Below are positions 26,218 to 34,381 of a stretch of DNA of 64,000 bases, in pieces (position 1 is the stretch's first letter; every line of letters begins with the position of its first letter). The DNA is from Oscillospiraceae bacterium (GTDB taxonomy: Bacteria; Bacillota; Clostridia; Oscillospirales; Ruminococcaceae). Under the pieces are notes generated by a model. That model did no database searches. It had not been told where the DNA came from and saw only the letters and a program-made list of their open reading frames with translations. Where the stretch lies: assembly GCA_021201235.1 (NCBI GenBank), contig JAJQFI010000016.1, positions 186,001 to 250,000 of the forward strand. The letters are read 5' to 3'. The position numbers and the translations under genes were made by a program.

Positions 26218-26574
26218 TTACTCCATTTCCGCGACAATCCGGCGGAGCTTTGCGATTTGTTCGTCGCTGAGGGTGTCTTTTCCCAAGAGTGCCGCAAAGA
26301 GGCTGTTCTTCGAGCCGTCGTAGAGCTTATTTACGAGGTCCTCGGTCATGTCAGCCTGAGCCTCTTCCTTCGAAATTCTGGCGTGGCAGATGAACTTCGG
26401 GTCTTCTCGCTCGATAGCGCCCTTTTCGATGCACTTGTGGATGATGGTATAGGTGGTGTTGACATGCCAGCCGACAGTTTCAGCAAGAACATCTGCAATA
26501 TGCTTGGCGGAGCAGTCGCCGTCATGCCAGATGACGTTCATAACCTTGAGCTCGGCGTCGGTAAGTTTGATCAT
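26218..26574 (-). CDS. BlaI/MecI-family repressor
   Basis: A 118-residue winged-helix repressor (LTDAELKVMNVIWHDGDCSAKHIAD at the N-terminus, in family style LTDAELKVMNVIW then SAKHIADVLAE). A C-terminal dimerisation part carries the region cut by M56 peptidases. First gene of the sensor operon. Its promoter carries two dyads typical of self-regulation (26606-26641). Confidence 0.9.
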   Translation of the reverse strand: MIKLTDAELKVMNVIWHDGDCSAKHIADVLAETVGWHVNTTYTIIHKCIEKGAIEREDPKFICHARISKEEAQADMTEDLVNKLYDGSKNSLFAALLGKDTLSDEQIAKLRRIVAEME

Positions 26575-26605
26575 AGTAATTTCTCCTTCGATTTATTCTA
26601 AAGTT

Positions 26606-26654
26606 GTAGTATGCTCTACGCTTATATTCTACACTATTAGTATGAGATTGTCAA
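26606..26654 (-). promoter_or_regulatory. Promoter and candidate BlaI operators
   Basis: On the minus strand, TTGACA (26654-26649), 17 bases, TAGAAT (26631-26626). A dyad ACTA-A-TAGT (26633-26641) sits in the spacer, and GTAG-n6-CTAC (26606-26619) lies just behind the -10. Both are near TACTA/TAGTA-type BlaI half sites. Confidence 0.65.
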
Positions 26655-26685
26655 TACTAAATTTTTAGTTTTTCGTATTTTTCCG

Positions 26686-26714
26686 AAAAAAAGAAGCCCG
26701 AAAGGCTCGGGCTT
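26686..26714 (-). terminator. Terminator of radC
   Basis: AAGCCCGA-GCCTT-TCGGGCTT followed by CTTTTTTT on the minus strand, 18 bases behind the stop. Confidence 0.85.
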
Positions 26715-26731
26715 GGGGCTTAAAAGGTATT

Positions 26732-27436
26732 TCAGCGGAGCATCTGCTCGATTTCCTCGGCAATGATGCAGGATGTGCCGTCGTTGCCGACAACGACGTG
26801 CTCCATGAGGGTTATCCCCTCCTGCTTGAGCATCGCTTTTAGCTGTATGGTTGAAGCTCTGTCAAGGTCGGAGGGCTTGCTGATATCCACCGGGTGATTA
26901 TGCCCGATGGCGCAAACTTTGCAGCCGGAATCTTTGACGAACTTTATGATGTTCTGAGGATTGAAAACAACCTTGGTGGCGCTCCCCTCTCCCAGAAGAT
27001 AGGCATGTCTTAAGTACATCTCATCATCGAAGCAGACGAGCCACGCCTGCTCGACAGGACAGCGGGAAAGCTTGTCGCGGAAGTATCTGCACAGGTCGTC
27101 GGGCGAATTATATTTCATCTCCTCGGGAGTCTGGTACTGGCGCATTTCGTCCTCGGCAAGGCGCTCGCAAAGCTGATGGACAAAGTCAAGGAACAAAACC
27201 GCGCTGTCGCCGAAGCCGTTGACCTCGCGAAGCTCCTCGGGCGTTGCCGAAAGAACGGAACGAAGACTTCCGAATGTATCGACAAGCCGGCACGCAAGCG
27301 GATAGGTGTCGGACCTCGGAATGACGTAGAATAAAAGCATCTCAAGAGCTCTTGCGTCTGTAAGGGCGGTTATGCCGTCGGAAGCGAAGATGTCCTTGAG
27401 CCTCTGGCGGTGCCCCGCGTGAATATTTTCTGCCAT
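26732..27436 (-). CDS. radC: RadC-family JAB/MPN protein
   Basis: A 234-residue protein. The N-terminal helix-hairpin-helix part (LSATPEELREVNGFGDSAV) is followed by a JAB1/MPN-like metalloprotein domain with AIGHNHPVDISKPSDLD at about 158-174 (the H-x-H-x-S-x-D metal motif is HNHPVDISKPSD). Despite the name, a repair role is not supported in other bacteria; its function is unknown. Monocistronic, ATG behind GGGGG. Confidence 0.9.
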   Translation of the reverse strand: MAENIHAGHRQRLKDIFASDGITALTDARALEMLLFYVIPRSDTYPLACRLVDTFGSLRSVLSATPEELREVNGFGDSAVLFLDFVHQLCERLAEDEMRQYQTPEEMKYNSPDDLCRYFRDKLSRCPVEQAWLVCFDDEMYLRHAYLLGEGSATKVVFNPQNIIKFVKDSGCKVCAIGHNHPVDISKPSDLDRASTIQLKAMLKQEGITLMEHVVVGNDGTSCIIAEEIEQMLR

Positions 27437-27510
27437 GTTTAATCCCCCGTTTCTATTCTCAATTATAAAGCATTTCCCGGGTTTTGTCTACTATTTTTTG
27501 TTCACGACTA

Positions 27511-27539
27511 TTGAAAGAGCGCAAACGTTGTTGTATAAT
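27511..27539 (+). promoter_or_regulatory. Promoter of uxaC
   Basis: TTGAAA (27511-27516), 17 bases, TATAAT (27534-27539). The spacer contains AACGTT, a core seen in many LacI-family operators; a repressor site there is a guess. Confidence 0.8.
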
Positions 27540-27569
27540 AATCTAAAAAAGATACGGAGGATTTCCTAT

Positions 27570-28973
27570 ATGTATACATTCATGAACGAGGATTTCATGC
27601 TTCATTCCGAAACGGCGAAGCATCTTTATCACACTTACGCTGAAAATATGCCGATTATCGACTATCACTGCCACATCAGCCCCAAGGAGATTTACGAGGA
27701 TAAGCGTTTTGACAGCATAACCGAGATATGGCTCGGCGGCGACCACTATAAATGGCGTATGATTCGCTCGAACGGCATTCCCGAAAGTGAAATCACCGGC
27801 GATGCAGACGATTACACAAAGTTCTTAAGATTCGCCGAGGCTCTTCCGAAGGCTATCGGCAACCCGATGTATCACTGGACACACCTTGAGCTGAAGCGTT
27901 ACTTCGGCTATGACGGTATTCTCAACGCCGAGACCGCTCCTGAAGTCTACAAGCTCTGCAACGAGAAGCTTAAAGAGCCCGAGATGAGCGCAAGAGGGAT
28001 TATCTCCCGCTCGAACGTTAAGATGATTGGCACCACCGACGACCCGATTGACAGCCTTGAGTGGCACGAGAAGATTGCGGCTGACAGTAACTTTGAAACA
28101 AAGGTCTGCCCGTCGTTCCGTCCCGACAAAGCAGTCAACATCGAAAAAGCGGGCTTCTGCGAATATATCCATGCCCTTGCCGAGGCTTCGGGAGTTGACA
28201 TAAAGACTGTCGAAGACGTCAAGAAGGCTCTGGGGCTGAGATTAGACCACTTTATCGCCCACGGTTGCCTTGCCACAGACCACGGAATCGACTATATGGT
28301 CTACTCCCCCGCCACAGATGACGAAGTAGAGGCTATTTTCGAAAAAGTCATGAACGGCGGAAAGGCGACTATGGAAGAGGCTGACAAGTACAAGACCGCT
28401 ATTCTTCTCTACTTAGGCGAGCAGTATGCCGAGAAGAATATCGTCATGCAGCTCCACTTCGGGGTTCAGAGAAGCGCTAACACCCGACTCTTCAATTCCA
28501 TCGGTGCCGACACCGGCTTCGACTGCATTCTTACGAAGGACAACTCAAAAGAGCTTGCGGGGTTCCTGAATGCTCTTGATTTGAACAATAAGCTCCCGAA
28601 GACTATCGTTTATTCCCTCAATCCGGGCGACAACGCGATGATTGACACCATCATCGGAAGCTTCCAGGGCACCGAAGCCGCCGGCAAGATTCAACACGGT
28701 GCGGCTTGGTGGTTCCAGGACTCGAAGGTAGGCATGGACGCCCACATGCGCTCTCTGGCAAGCCTGTCGCTCCTAGGCAACTTCGTCGGAATGCTCACCG
28801 ACTCAAGAAGCTTCCTGTCCTACACCCGTCACGAGTATTTCAGAAGAATCCTCTGCGACATAGTCGGCGACTGGGTCGAAAGCGGAGAATACCCGAACGA
28901 CGAGAAGGCTCTGAAGGGTATCATCGAGGGCATAAGCTATAAGAACGCCGCTAAGTATTTTGGGATGGAGTAA
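27570..28973 (+). CDS. uxaC: Glucuronate/galacturonate isomerase
   Basis: A 467-residue enzyme of uronate catabolism (glucuronate to fructuronate, galacturonate to tagaturonate), amidohydrolase fold. The N-terminal metal-binding IDYHCHISPKEI (about 30-41), the mid-chain MQLHFGVQR and the C-terminal MLTDSRSFLSYTRHEYFRRILC are diagnostic. The start is the ATG at 27570 behind GGAGG, not the earlier in-frame ATG at 27435, which precedes the promoter. It stands alone, with no uxuA/uxuB neighbours; an AraC regulator lies downstream. Confidence 0.95.
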   Translation: MYTFMNEDFMLHSETAKHLYHTYAENMPIIDYHCHISPKEIYEDKRFDSITEIWLGGDHYKWRMIRSNGIPESEITGDADDYTKFLRFAEALPKAIGNPMYHWTHLELKRYFGYDGILNAETAPEVYKLCNEKLKEPEMSARGIISRSNVKMIGTTDDPIDSLEWHEKIAADSNFETKVCPSFRPDKAVNIEKAGFCEYIHALAEASGVDIKTVEDVKKALGLRLDHFIAHGCLATDHGIDYMVYSPATDDEVEAIFEKVMNGGKATMEEADKYKTAILLYLGEQYAEKNIVMQLHFGVQRSANTRLFNSIGADTGFDCILTKDNSKELAGFLNALDLNNKLPKTIVYSLNPGDNAMIDTIIGSFQGTEAAGKIQHGAAWWFQDSKVGMDAHMRSLASLSLLGNFVGMLTDSRSFLSYTRHEYFRRILCDIVGDWVESGEYPNDEKALKGIIEGISYKNAAKYFGME

Positions 28974-29029
28974 GCGAAGATTCTTCCAAAAGAATTGGAC
29001 GAATATTAAAATTATTTTGGCGAGCTCAC

Positions 29030-29058
29030 TTGAAAGTCGGAAGCAAGTATGCTATAAT
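29030..29058 (+). promoter_or_regulatory. Promoter of the first AraC gene
   Basis: TTGAAA (29030-29035), 17 bases, TATAAT (29053-29058); ribosome site AAGGAG at 29082. Confidence 0.8.
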
Positions 29059-29097
29059 GGAGCTTGATTTGATTCCGTAATAAGGAGCGATTATATT

Positions 29098-29973
29098 ATG
29101 AAGGACACAGCGGATTTTAAGTATGAGGAATGGAACGAACAGGTCGCAAAATACGGCATCTTCGCTTACTGTAGCGAAAATGTGCGCACAAACGGACACC
29201 TTCACAGTCAGGTTGAGCTTGACATAGTCGAAAGCGGAGAGGTCAGGTTCTTGGTCGACGGCAGGGAGCTTACCATCGGCGCAGGCAACGGGATTCTTAT
29301 CTGCCCGCACACCATTCACACGATGGAATATACAGTTTCCGGCTCGACGAGCACGTTTATTTTCGGGACCGACTTTCTTCTCGATTTCATGTCGTTCTTT
29401 GAGAGCACAAAGACGCCGTTCGTAATTCTCGACAAGGAAAGATGCCCGGCTTTTGCCCTGGCACAGATTCCGTATTTACTCGAGTTTTCCCACAGCTATA
29501 ACGTCGGTAAAATGGTCGTGAAGGGACTTCTGTCGGTGCTTCTTTCGGGAATGATGCCGGCTTACTCGGGCGGCGAGTTCGAGGAAAGAGAGGACAGGCT
29601 CTCGAGCTATCAGGTCTGCAGAAGGTTGCTCGCGTATGTCGACGAGAACATCACCTCCGACCTGTCTCTCAAGAGCATTGCGAAGGCTCTCAATATTGTC
29701 CCCTGCTATGTTTCGAGCGTCTTCTCGAAGAACTTCAACATGACCCTGAACCACTACATAGGCACCAAGAGAATCGCGATGGCGAAGACGATGCTCATTT
29801 CCACGCTCAAGCCGATGTCGGAGATTGCTTATGAATGCGGATTTTCGAGCGTCAGGAGCTTCAACAGACGGTTCAAGGAGCTCGAGGGCATGCCGCCGAC
29901 ACAGTACCGCGAATCGTTCATGAATCCGGTGAAAAAGGCTAAGGAAGACGAAGGCGAAAAGTCAGCCGAATGA
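29098..29973 (+). CDS. AraC-family regulator (cupin plus double helix-turn-helix)
   Basis: A 291-residue protein. The N-terminal cupin-like ligand domain (about 25-110, HLHSQVELDIVESGEVRFLV split as HLHSQVELDIVE and SGEVRFLVDG) is followed by two AraC helix-turn-helix units in the last 100 residues (LSLKSIAKALNIVPCYVSSVF, in parts LSLKSIAKALNI and YVSSVFSKNF; then MSEIAYECGFSSVRSFNRRFK). Such proteins usually sense a sugar or sugar derivative. Its position behind uxaC suggests, but does not show, a link to uronate or plant-polysaccharide use. The Lys/Glu-rich tail is unusual but short. Confidence 0.9.
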   Translation: MKDTADFKYEEWNEQVAKYGIFAYCSENVRTNGHLHSQVELDIVESGEVRFLVDGRELTIGAGNGILICPHTIHTMEYTVSGSTSTFIFGTDFLLDFMSFFESTKTPFVILDKERCPAFALAQIPYLLEFSHSYNVGKMVVKGLLSVLLSGMMPAYSGGEFEEREDRLSSYQVCRRLLAYVDENITSDLSLKSIAKALNIVPCYVSSVFSKNFNMTLNHYIGTKRIAMAKTMLISTLKPMSEIAYECGFSSVRSFNRRFKELEGMPPTQYRESFMNPVKKAKEDEGEKSAE

Positions 29974-29989
29974 ACGAAACCAAGACAAA

Positions 29990-30030
29990 AAGCAAAGCAG
30001 CCCTTTTGGGACTGCCTTGCTTTCTCTTTT
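29990..30030 (+). terminator. Terminator of the first AraC gene
   Basis: A long stem AAGCAAAGCAG-CCC pairs with GGG-ACTGCCTTGCTT (one mismatch, one bulge), followed by TCTCTTTT. Confidence 0.8.
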
Positions 30031-30171
30031 GAACGGGGAAACACCAAAATATATTGTTGAATTCCGAGTAAATGTTTTACAAGTATCAATTTATCACTTT
30101 TGAGCGCGCTATGCAAGTCGATTCTTTAGTACTGAAAGTCAAAAATTCATCAAAAATACAGAGGTAAAAAT

Positions 30172-31458
30172 ATGCTTTGCTCTCTTGAAAAAATATGGAA
30201 ATACTTTAACGGCGAGCCGCTTCTTCGGGATATCAATTTCACGATAAACGAGGGCGAGCGAATCGGTCTTGTCGGTCGGAACGGTTGCGGAAAGACTACC
30301 CTTCTTTCAATCATCACGGGAAACCTTGGCTATGACCCGTCGCCCGAAAACGACGGCAGGATGAGCTTTTCCGGCAACTGCCGCATAGGATACCTCGAGC
30401 AAGGCGTCGGGCTTTCAGCGGAATGCTCTGTTTCGGAAGAAATGCGGAAGCCGTTTGCGGAGCTCGACCGGGAGCACGAGAGAATGGCAGAGCTCGAGAA
30501 TGCGCTTTCCGGCAGTCTTTCGGATAGTGAGCGAGAAAAAGCCGAAGCCGAATACTCGAGCATCAGCACGCACTTCGAGAACAACGAGGGCTATCTTATC
30601 GACGTGAAGATTAAAACGGTCTTAAACGGCATGGGATTTTCGGGGCTGGATTTATCGAGGTCGGTCAATTTCCTTTCGGGCGGCGAAAGAACAAGGCTGT
30701 CACTTGCTAAGCTACTTTTGGAGTCGCCGTCGCTTCTTATACTCGACGAGCCGACGAACCATCTTGACTTAGACACAATGACATGGCTCGAGGATTATTT
30801 GCTCGATTACAAAGGCGCGATTTTTGTAGTTTCGCATAACAGATATTTCTTGGACAAAGTCTGCACAAGAATCTGTGAGATTGAGGACGGCAGGCTCAAA
30901 TCATACAGCGGAAATTACAGCTTTTATGTCAAGCAGAAGCGGGAGGACAACCTCCGGCAGGAAAAGCTCTACGAAGCCGAGCAGGAAAAGATAAAAGAGC
31001 TTCAATTCTTCATCGACAAGAACCGTGTCAGCGCTACGAGCGCAAAGGCGGCGAAGTCGAAACAGCACATGCTCGACAGGATTGCCGACAGGATTGTCGA
31101 AATCCGTGACGGCAAGGCTTATGAATACAAGGGCAACTATGACGATTATCTGAAAGCTCGGGAGCTTGAAAAGGCAGAAGAGGAAAAAGCGGCTGTCCCC
31201 TCACCCGCTCCGGCTGAAAAGAAGCAATACAGAACCAAATCCCAGCGTGCAGAGGACGTTAGAAAGAAGCAGGAGCTTGCGGATTTGGAGAAGAGCATTG
31301 CGAATCTTGAGAAGGAAATTGCCGACACGGAAGAGCTTATCTGCACTCCCGAAATCGCCGCAGACTATCAGAAGATGACCGAGCTGTGCCAGTCTCTTGA
31401 TGACAGAAAAAACGAACTCAGCGAGCTTATGGACAGATGGGTTGAAATTCAGGAATGA
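30172..31458 (+). CDS. ABC-F-type ATPase lacking its second ATPase domain
   Basis: A 428-residue soluble protein. The first ATPase is complete: Walker A GRNGCGKTT at 35-43, a signature LSGGERTR near 168, and LDEPTNHLDLD near 190. The interdomain linker follows, ending in SATSAKAAKSKQHMLDRI near 290-300. Here a normal ABC-F protein (about 600-640 residues) would begin its second ATPase. Instead the sequence jumps to ADRIVEIRDGKAYEYKGNYDDYL, which belongs after the second ATPase, then a coiled C-terminal extension. About 200 residues are missing in frame. ABC-F proteins act on ribosomes and need two nucleotide sites, so this product is probably inactive or altered, unless the gap is an assembly collapse. 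Confidence 0.85.
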   Translation: MLCSLEKIWKYFNGEPLLRDINFTINEGERIGLVGRNGCGKTTLLSIITGNLGYDPSPENDGRMSFSGNCRIGYLEQGVGLSAECSVSEEMRKPFAELDREHERMAELENALSGSLSDSEREKAEAEYSSISTHFENNEGYLIDVKIKTVLNGMGFSGLDLSRSVNFLSGGERTRLSLAKLLLESPSLLILDEPTNHLDLDTMTWLEDYLLDYKGAIFVVSHNRYFLDKVCTRICEIEDGRLKSYSGNYSFYVKQKREDNLRQEKLYEAEQEKIKELQFFIDKNRVSATSAKAAKSKQHMLDRIADRIVEIRDGKAYEYKGNYDDYLKARELEKAEEEKAAVPSPAPAEKKQYRTKSQRAEDVRKKQELADLEKSIANLEKEIADTEELICTPEIAADYQKMTELCQSLDDRKNELSELMDRWVEIQE

Positions 31459-31566
31459 CGTAATACAATATTTTCACATTTCAACCTAAGGCTGAACCAA
31501 TTTATAAAATGGCTTGTTTTGCGGGGTTAGACAAAGTTTTTTCTGAAAAAAGTCCATGAAAACGTA

Positions 31567-31595
31567 TTGACTTTTGTCGAAAATAGTGATATCCT
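31567..31595 (+). promoter_or_regulatory. Promoter of the second AraC gene with an embedded Spo0A box
   Basis: TTGACT (31567-31572), 17 bases, TATCCT (31590-31595). The spacer contains TTTTGTCGAAAATA, with the Spo0A box TGTCGAA at 31575-31581, a position expected to give repression. Confidence 0.65.
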
Positions 31596-31641
31596 ATATG
31601 TTACGATCAAAAATATGAATTTGCATTTGGAGGTATAAGCA

Positions 31642-32532
31642 TTGCAGGAATTTTATTTTGCACTATTAGGTGACGAGGTCAATTTGCCGCTTTATGTGAC
31701 GGGTGTCGGCTCGACAGACCCCGAAAGGCATTGCGTCAGACCTACCGGACATGTTTACAATCAGGTTATATATACAGCCAAGGGTGAGGGCGTCCTCACA
31801 ATCGACGGCGAGGAATATAGAATTCCCGAAAACTCCGGATTCTTCCTTCCCGCTCACTATCCTCACGATTATCTCGCAAAGGAAGGCGTTGACTGGGAAA
31901 CTCACTGGGTTTTCTTCTCTGGTGCCGCTTGCGAGCCGATTCTTGAAAGTCTTGGACTCTCAAAGCCTGTTGTTTTCAGAACCGGCGACCTTTCTTCCGT
32001 AGAAAGAATCTGGGAGAAGATGCTCAAGACCATCCACTCGACAAAAATTCACTCGGGGCATCACAATTCTTCGCTCATCTATTCCTTCCTTATCGAGCTC
32101 AACAAGGTCATCTCCTGCCCTGCTTCTCCGAGGGAGAATCACCGCATGGATCAGATCAAGCTCATCATGGACTATATCGACCAGAACTACATGAAGGACA
32201 TTACGCTTAACGACATGGCGAAGGTCGTCAACCTTTCTCCGCAGTATATCTGCCGCATCTTCCGCGAAACGCTCAATATGAGACCGTTCGAGCACCTGAC
32301 AAAGAAGAGAATTTTCGAGGCGAAGAACCTTCTCATGGACACGAAGCTTTCCATCAACAGCATCTCCAAGGCCGTCGGCTACAACGATTGCAGTTACTTC
32401 TGCGCCGTCTTCAAGAGACAGGAGAAGATTTCGCCTGCCGAGTATCGTTACTTATACGCCGATAAGAATTCCGGCAAAAGTACAACCGATCAGGACCCCG
32501 ACAACAAGAGGATTCCGCCGGATACGCTCTGA
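31642..32532 (+). CDS. AraC-family regulator
   Basis: A 296-residue protein with TTG start, eight bases behind GGAGG. The N-terminal cupin (YTAKGEGVLTIDGEEYRIPE, about 48-67) and HYPHDY are typical of sugar-sensing AraC proteins. The C-terminal double helix-turn-helix (ITLNDMAKVVNLSPQYICRI, then SISKAVGYNDCSYFCAVFKR) is complete. The target is unknown. The neighbouring genes (ABC-F and hydrogenase) have no obvious sugar link. Confidence 0.9.
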   Translation: MQEFYFALLGDEVNLPLYVTGVGSTDPERHCVRPTGHVYNQVIYTAKGEGVLTIDGEEYRIPENSGFFLPAHYPHDYLAKEGVDWETHWVFFSGAACEPILESLGLSKPVVFRTGDLSSVERIWEKMLKTIHSTKIHSGHHNSSLIYSFLIELNKVISCPASPRENHRMDQIKLIMDYIDQNYMKDITLNDMAKVVNLSPQYICRIFRETLNMRPFEHLTKKRIFEAKNLLMDTKLSINSISKAVGYNDCSYFCAVFKRQEKISPAEYRYLYADKNSGKSTTDQDPDNKRIPPDTL

Positions 32533-32544
32533 ACTTAATAAAAA

Positions 32545-32583
32545 TAAATCCCGTGCTACTTTTAAGTAACACGGGAATTTTTT
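32545..32583. terminator. Bidirectional terminator between AraC and hydA
   Basis: TCCCGTG and CACGGGA with inner ACTT/AAGT pairs, flanked by an A-rich left side and TTTTTT on the right, between convergent genes. Confidence 0.85.
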
Positions 32584-32596
32584 ATGCTTGTATGAG

Positions 32597-34381
32597 TCAG
32601 TGAACAACGTCTTCGTCATAGACCGAGGCTTCGGGCATATCCCAAGCGTGGTGGTCGGTATGAAGAAGGTGGTGCGACTTTTCTCCGCAGGGCTCGCCGA
32701 GGTAATCGGCATAGATTGCCTTGATTTCAGGGTTCTCGTGGGAGAAGCGGAGGGTGTTGGCACTGTCGTAGTTATAGAGAACTTGTCCACGTTCAGCGGC
32801 ACGCTCTTCGTTATAGTGAATCGGCTGTCCGCCGCCTCCGACGCATCCACCCGGGCACGCCATGACTTCGACGAACTGGTATTCAACCTCGCCACGACGG
32901 ATGGCACGGATGAGTCTGCGGGCGTTTCCGAGACCATTTACGACCGCCGCCTTAACGGTGATTCCGGCTACGTTATATTCAGCCTCTGTCCAGGGCTTGT
33001 TGCTTCCGAGAGCACGAACCGCCTTGAATGTCTTGTCAGCGTTCGGGTTCTCGCCTGTGAGGATATAGTAGCAGGTTCTGAGAGCCGCTTCCATAACGCC
33101 GCCGGTGGTTCCGAAGATAACTGCGGCACCGGTGCCGGTTCCGAGAGGTGAATCGAAATCTTCCTCGGGAAGAGCCGCAACGTCAATCTGGTCAGCCTTA
33201 ATCATGCGGCACATCTCACGGGTAGTGAGCGAGAAGTCAACGTCCTTGCAACCCTCTGCGGCATCGTTGATGCTCGGGATGTCGAGCTCCGCCTTCTTTG
33301 CGGTGCACGGCATGATAGAGACGCAGACGATGTTTTCGGGGGCAACGCCAAGCTTCTCTGCAAAGTAGGACTTGGTGACTGCGCCGAACATCTGCTGAGG
33401 AGATTTTGCGGTTGAAAGTTGGTCGACCATGTCGGGGTACTGGCTCTTTAAGAACCTGACCCAACCGGGACAGCAGGATGTGAACATCGGGAACTTCTTG
33501 CCCTCCGGGTGCTTGATTCTCTCAAGGAACTCGGTGCCCTCCTCCATGATGGTGAGGTCGGCGGAGAAGTTGGTGTCGAAGACATAGTCAAATCCGACGC
33601 GTCTCAATGCCGCGGCAAGACGCTTTTCTGTGGCGACTTCGGGAGAAAGTCCGAACTCCTCGCCCCATGCGGCTCTTACGGCAGGTGCAACCTGAACGAC
33701 TGTAATCTTGTCCTTGTCGTCCATTACGCCGTTTACGCCGATGATGGCTTCCGTGTCGTCACGGGTGTGAAGCGCGTTAGTCGGGCAATGAGTGATACAC
33801 TGACCGCAGAAAGCGCAATCGGCTTCCTCGAGACTGCGGTGGTTGGAAACGCCGACGGTTGTGTGGGCGCCGGTTCCGACCATGTCCCAGATTCCGAGGG
33901 ACTGAACCTTCTGGCAGACGGAAACGCAACGATAGCACTTGATGCACTTGCTCTCATCACGGATTATTGGGAGCTTGTCGTTCCACTTGTCTTCGGGATA
34001 TTCGGTCTTGAAGCTGAGAGAATCGCTTATACGGAGAGTCGAAGCGACGTTCTGGAGCTGGCAGTTATTGTTACGGAAGCAGGAAGGACAGTTGACTCTG
34101 TGCTGTGAAAGAAGGAGCTCGATGTTGGTCTTCCTTGCTTCTCTTACTCTTGTTGTATCTGTATGGATTACCATGCCCTCGCTGACGACGTTGTCGCAGG
34201 CGGTTACGAGGTGGTCGATTCCCTCGACCTCGACGATGCAGGCACGGCAGGCACCGATTTCGTTTATGCCCTTGAGGAAGCAGAGTGTGGGGATATTGAT
34301 GCCGGCAACCTTGGCGGCATCAAGTATCGACGTTCCTTCCTCAACCTGAACGGGGGTGTTGTTGATTGTTACGTTTACCAC
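32597..34381 (-). CDS. hydA: [FeFe] hydrogenase catalytic subunit
   Basis: A protein of about 594 residues that makes or uses H2. In order: [2Fe-2S] domain (CFLKGINEIGACRACIVEVEG in parts, about 33-53), the His-Cys3 segment HRVNCPSCFRNNNC, two [4Fe-4S] motifs (CIKCYRCVSVC and CAFCGQCITHCP), and the H-cluster domain with TSCCPGW, MPCTAKKAE and EVMACPGGCVGGGGQP. This fits the NAD(P)H-linked multi-subunit type. The start is GTG at 34381, behind GGAGGGAG. It overlaps the stop of the upstream subunit by a few bases; the longer open frame to 34438 lies wholly inside that gene. Confidence 0.96.
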   Translation of the reverse strand: MVNVTINNTPVQVEEGTSILDAAKVAGINIPTLCFLKGINEIGACRACIVEVEGIDHLVTACDNVVSEGMVIHTDTTRVREARKTNIELLLSQHRVNCPSCFRNNNCQLQNVASTLRISDSLSFKTEYPEDKWNDKLPIIRDESKCIKCYRCVSVCQKVQSLGIWDMVGTGAHTTVGVSNHRSLEEADCAFCGQCITHCPTNALHTRDDTEAIIGVNGVMDDKDKITVVQVAPAVRAAWGEEFGLSPEVATEKRLAAALRRVGFDYVFDTNFSADLTIMEEGTEFLERIKHPEGKKFPMFTSCCPGWVRFLKSQYPDMVDQLSTAKSPQQMFGAVTKSYFAEKLGVAPENIVCVSIMPCTAKKAELDIPSINDAAEGCKDVDFSLTTREMCRMIKADQIDVAALPEEDFDSPLGTGTGAAVIFGTTGGVMEAALRTCYYILTGENPNADKTFKAVRALGSNKPWTEAEYNVAGITVKAAVVNGLGNARRLIRAIRRGEVEYQFVEVMACPGGCVGGGGQPIHYNEERAAERGQVLYNYDSANTLRFSHENPEIKAIYADYLGEPCGEKSHHLLHTDHHAWDMPEASVYDEDVVH

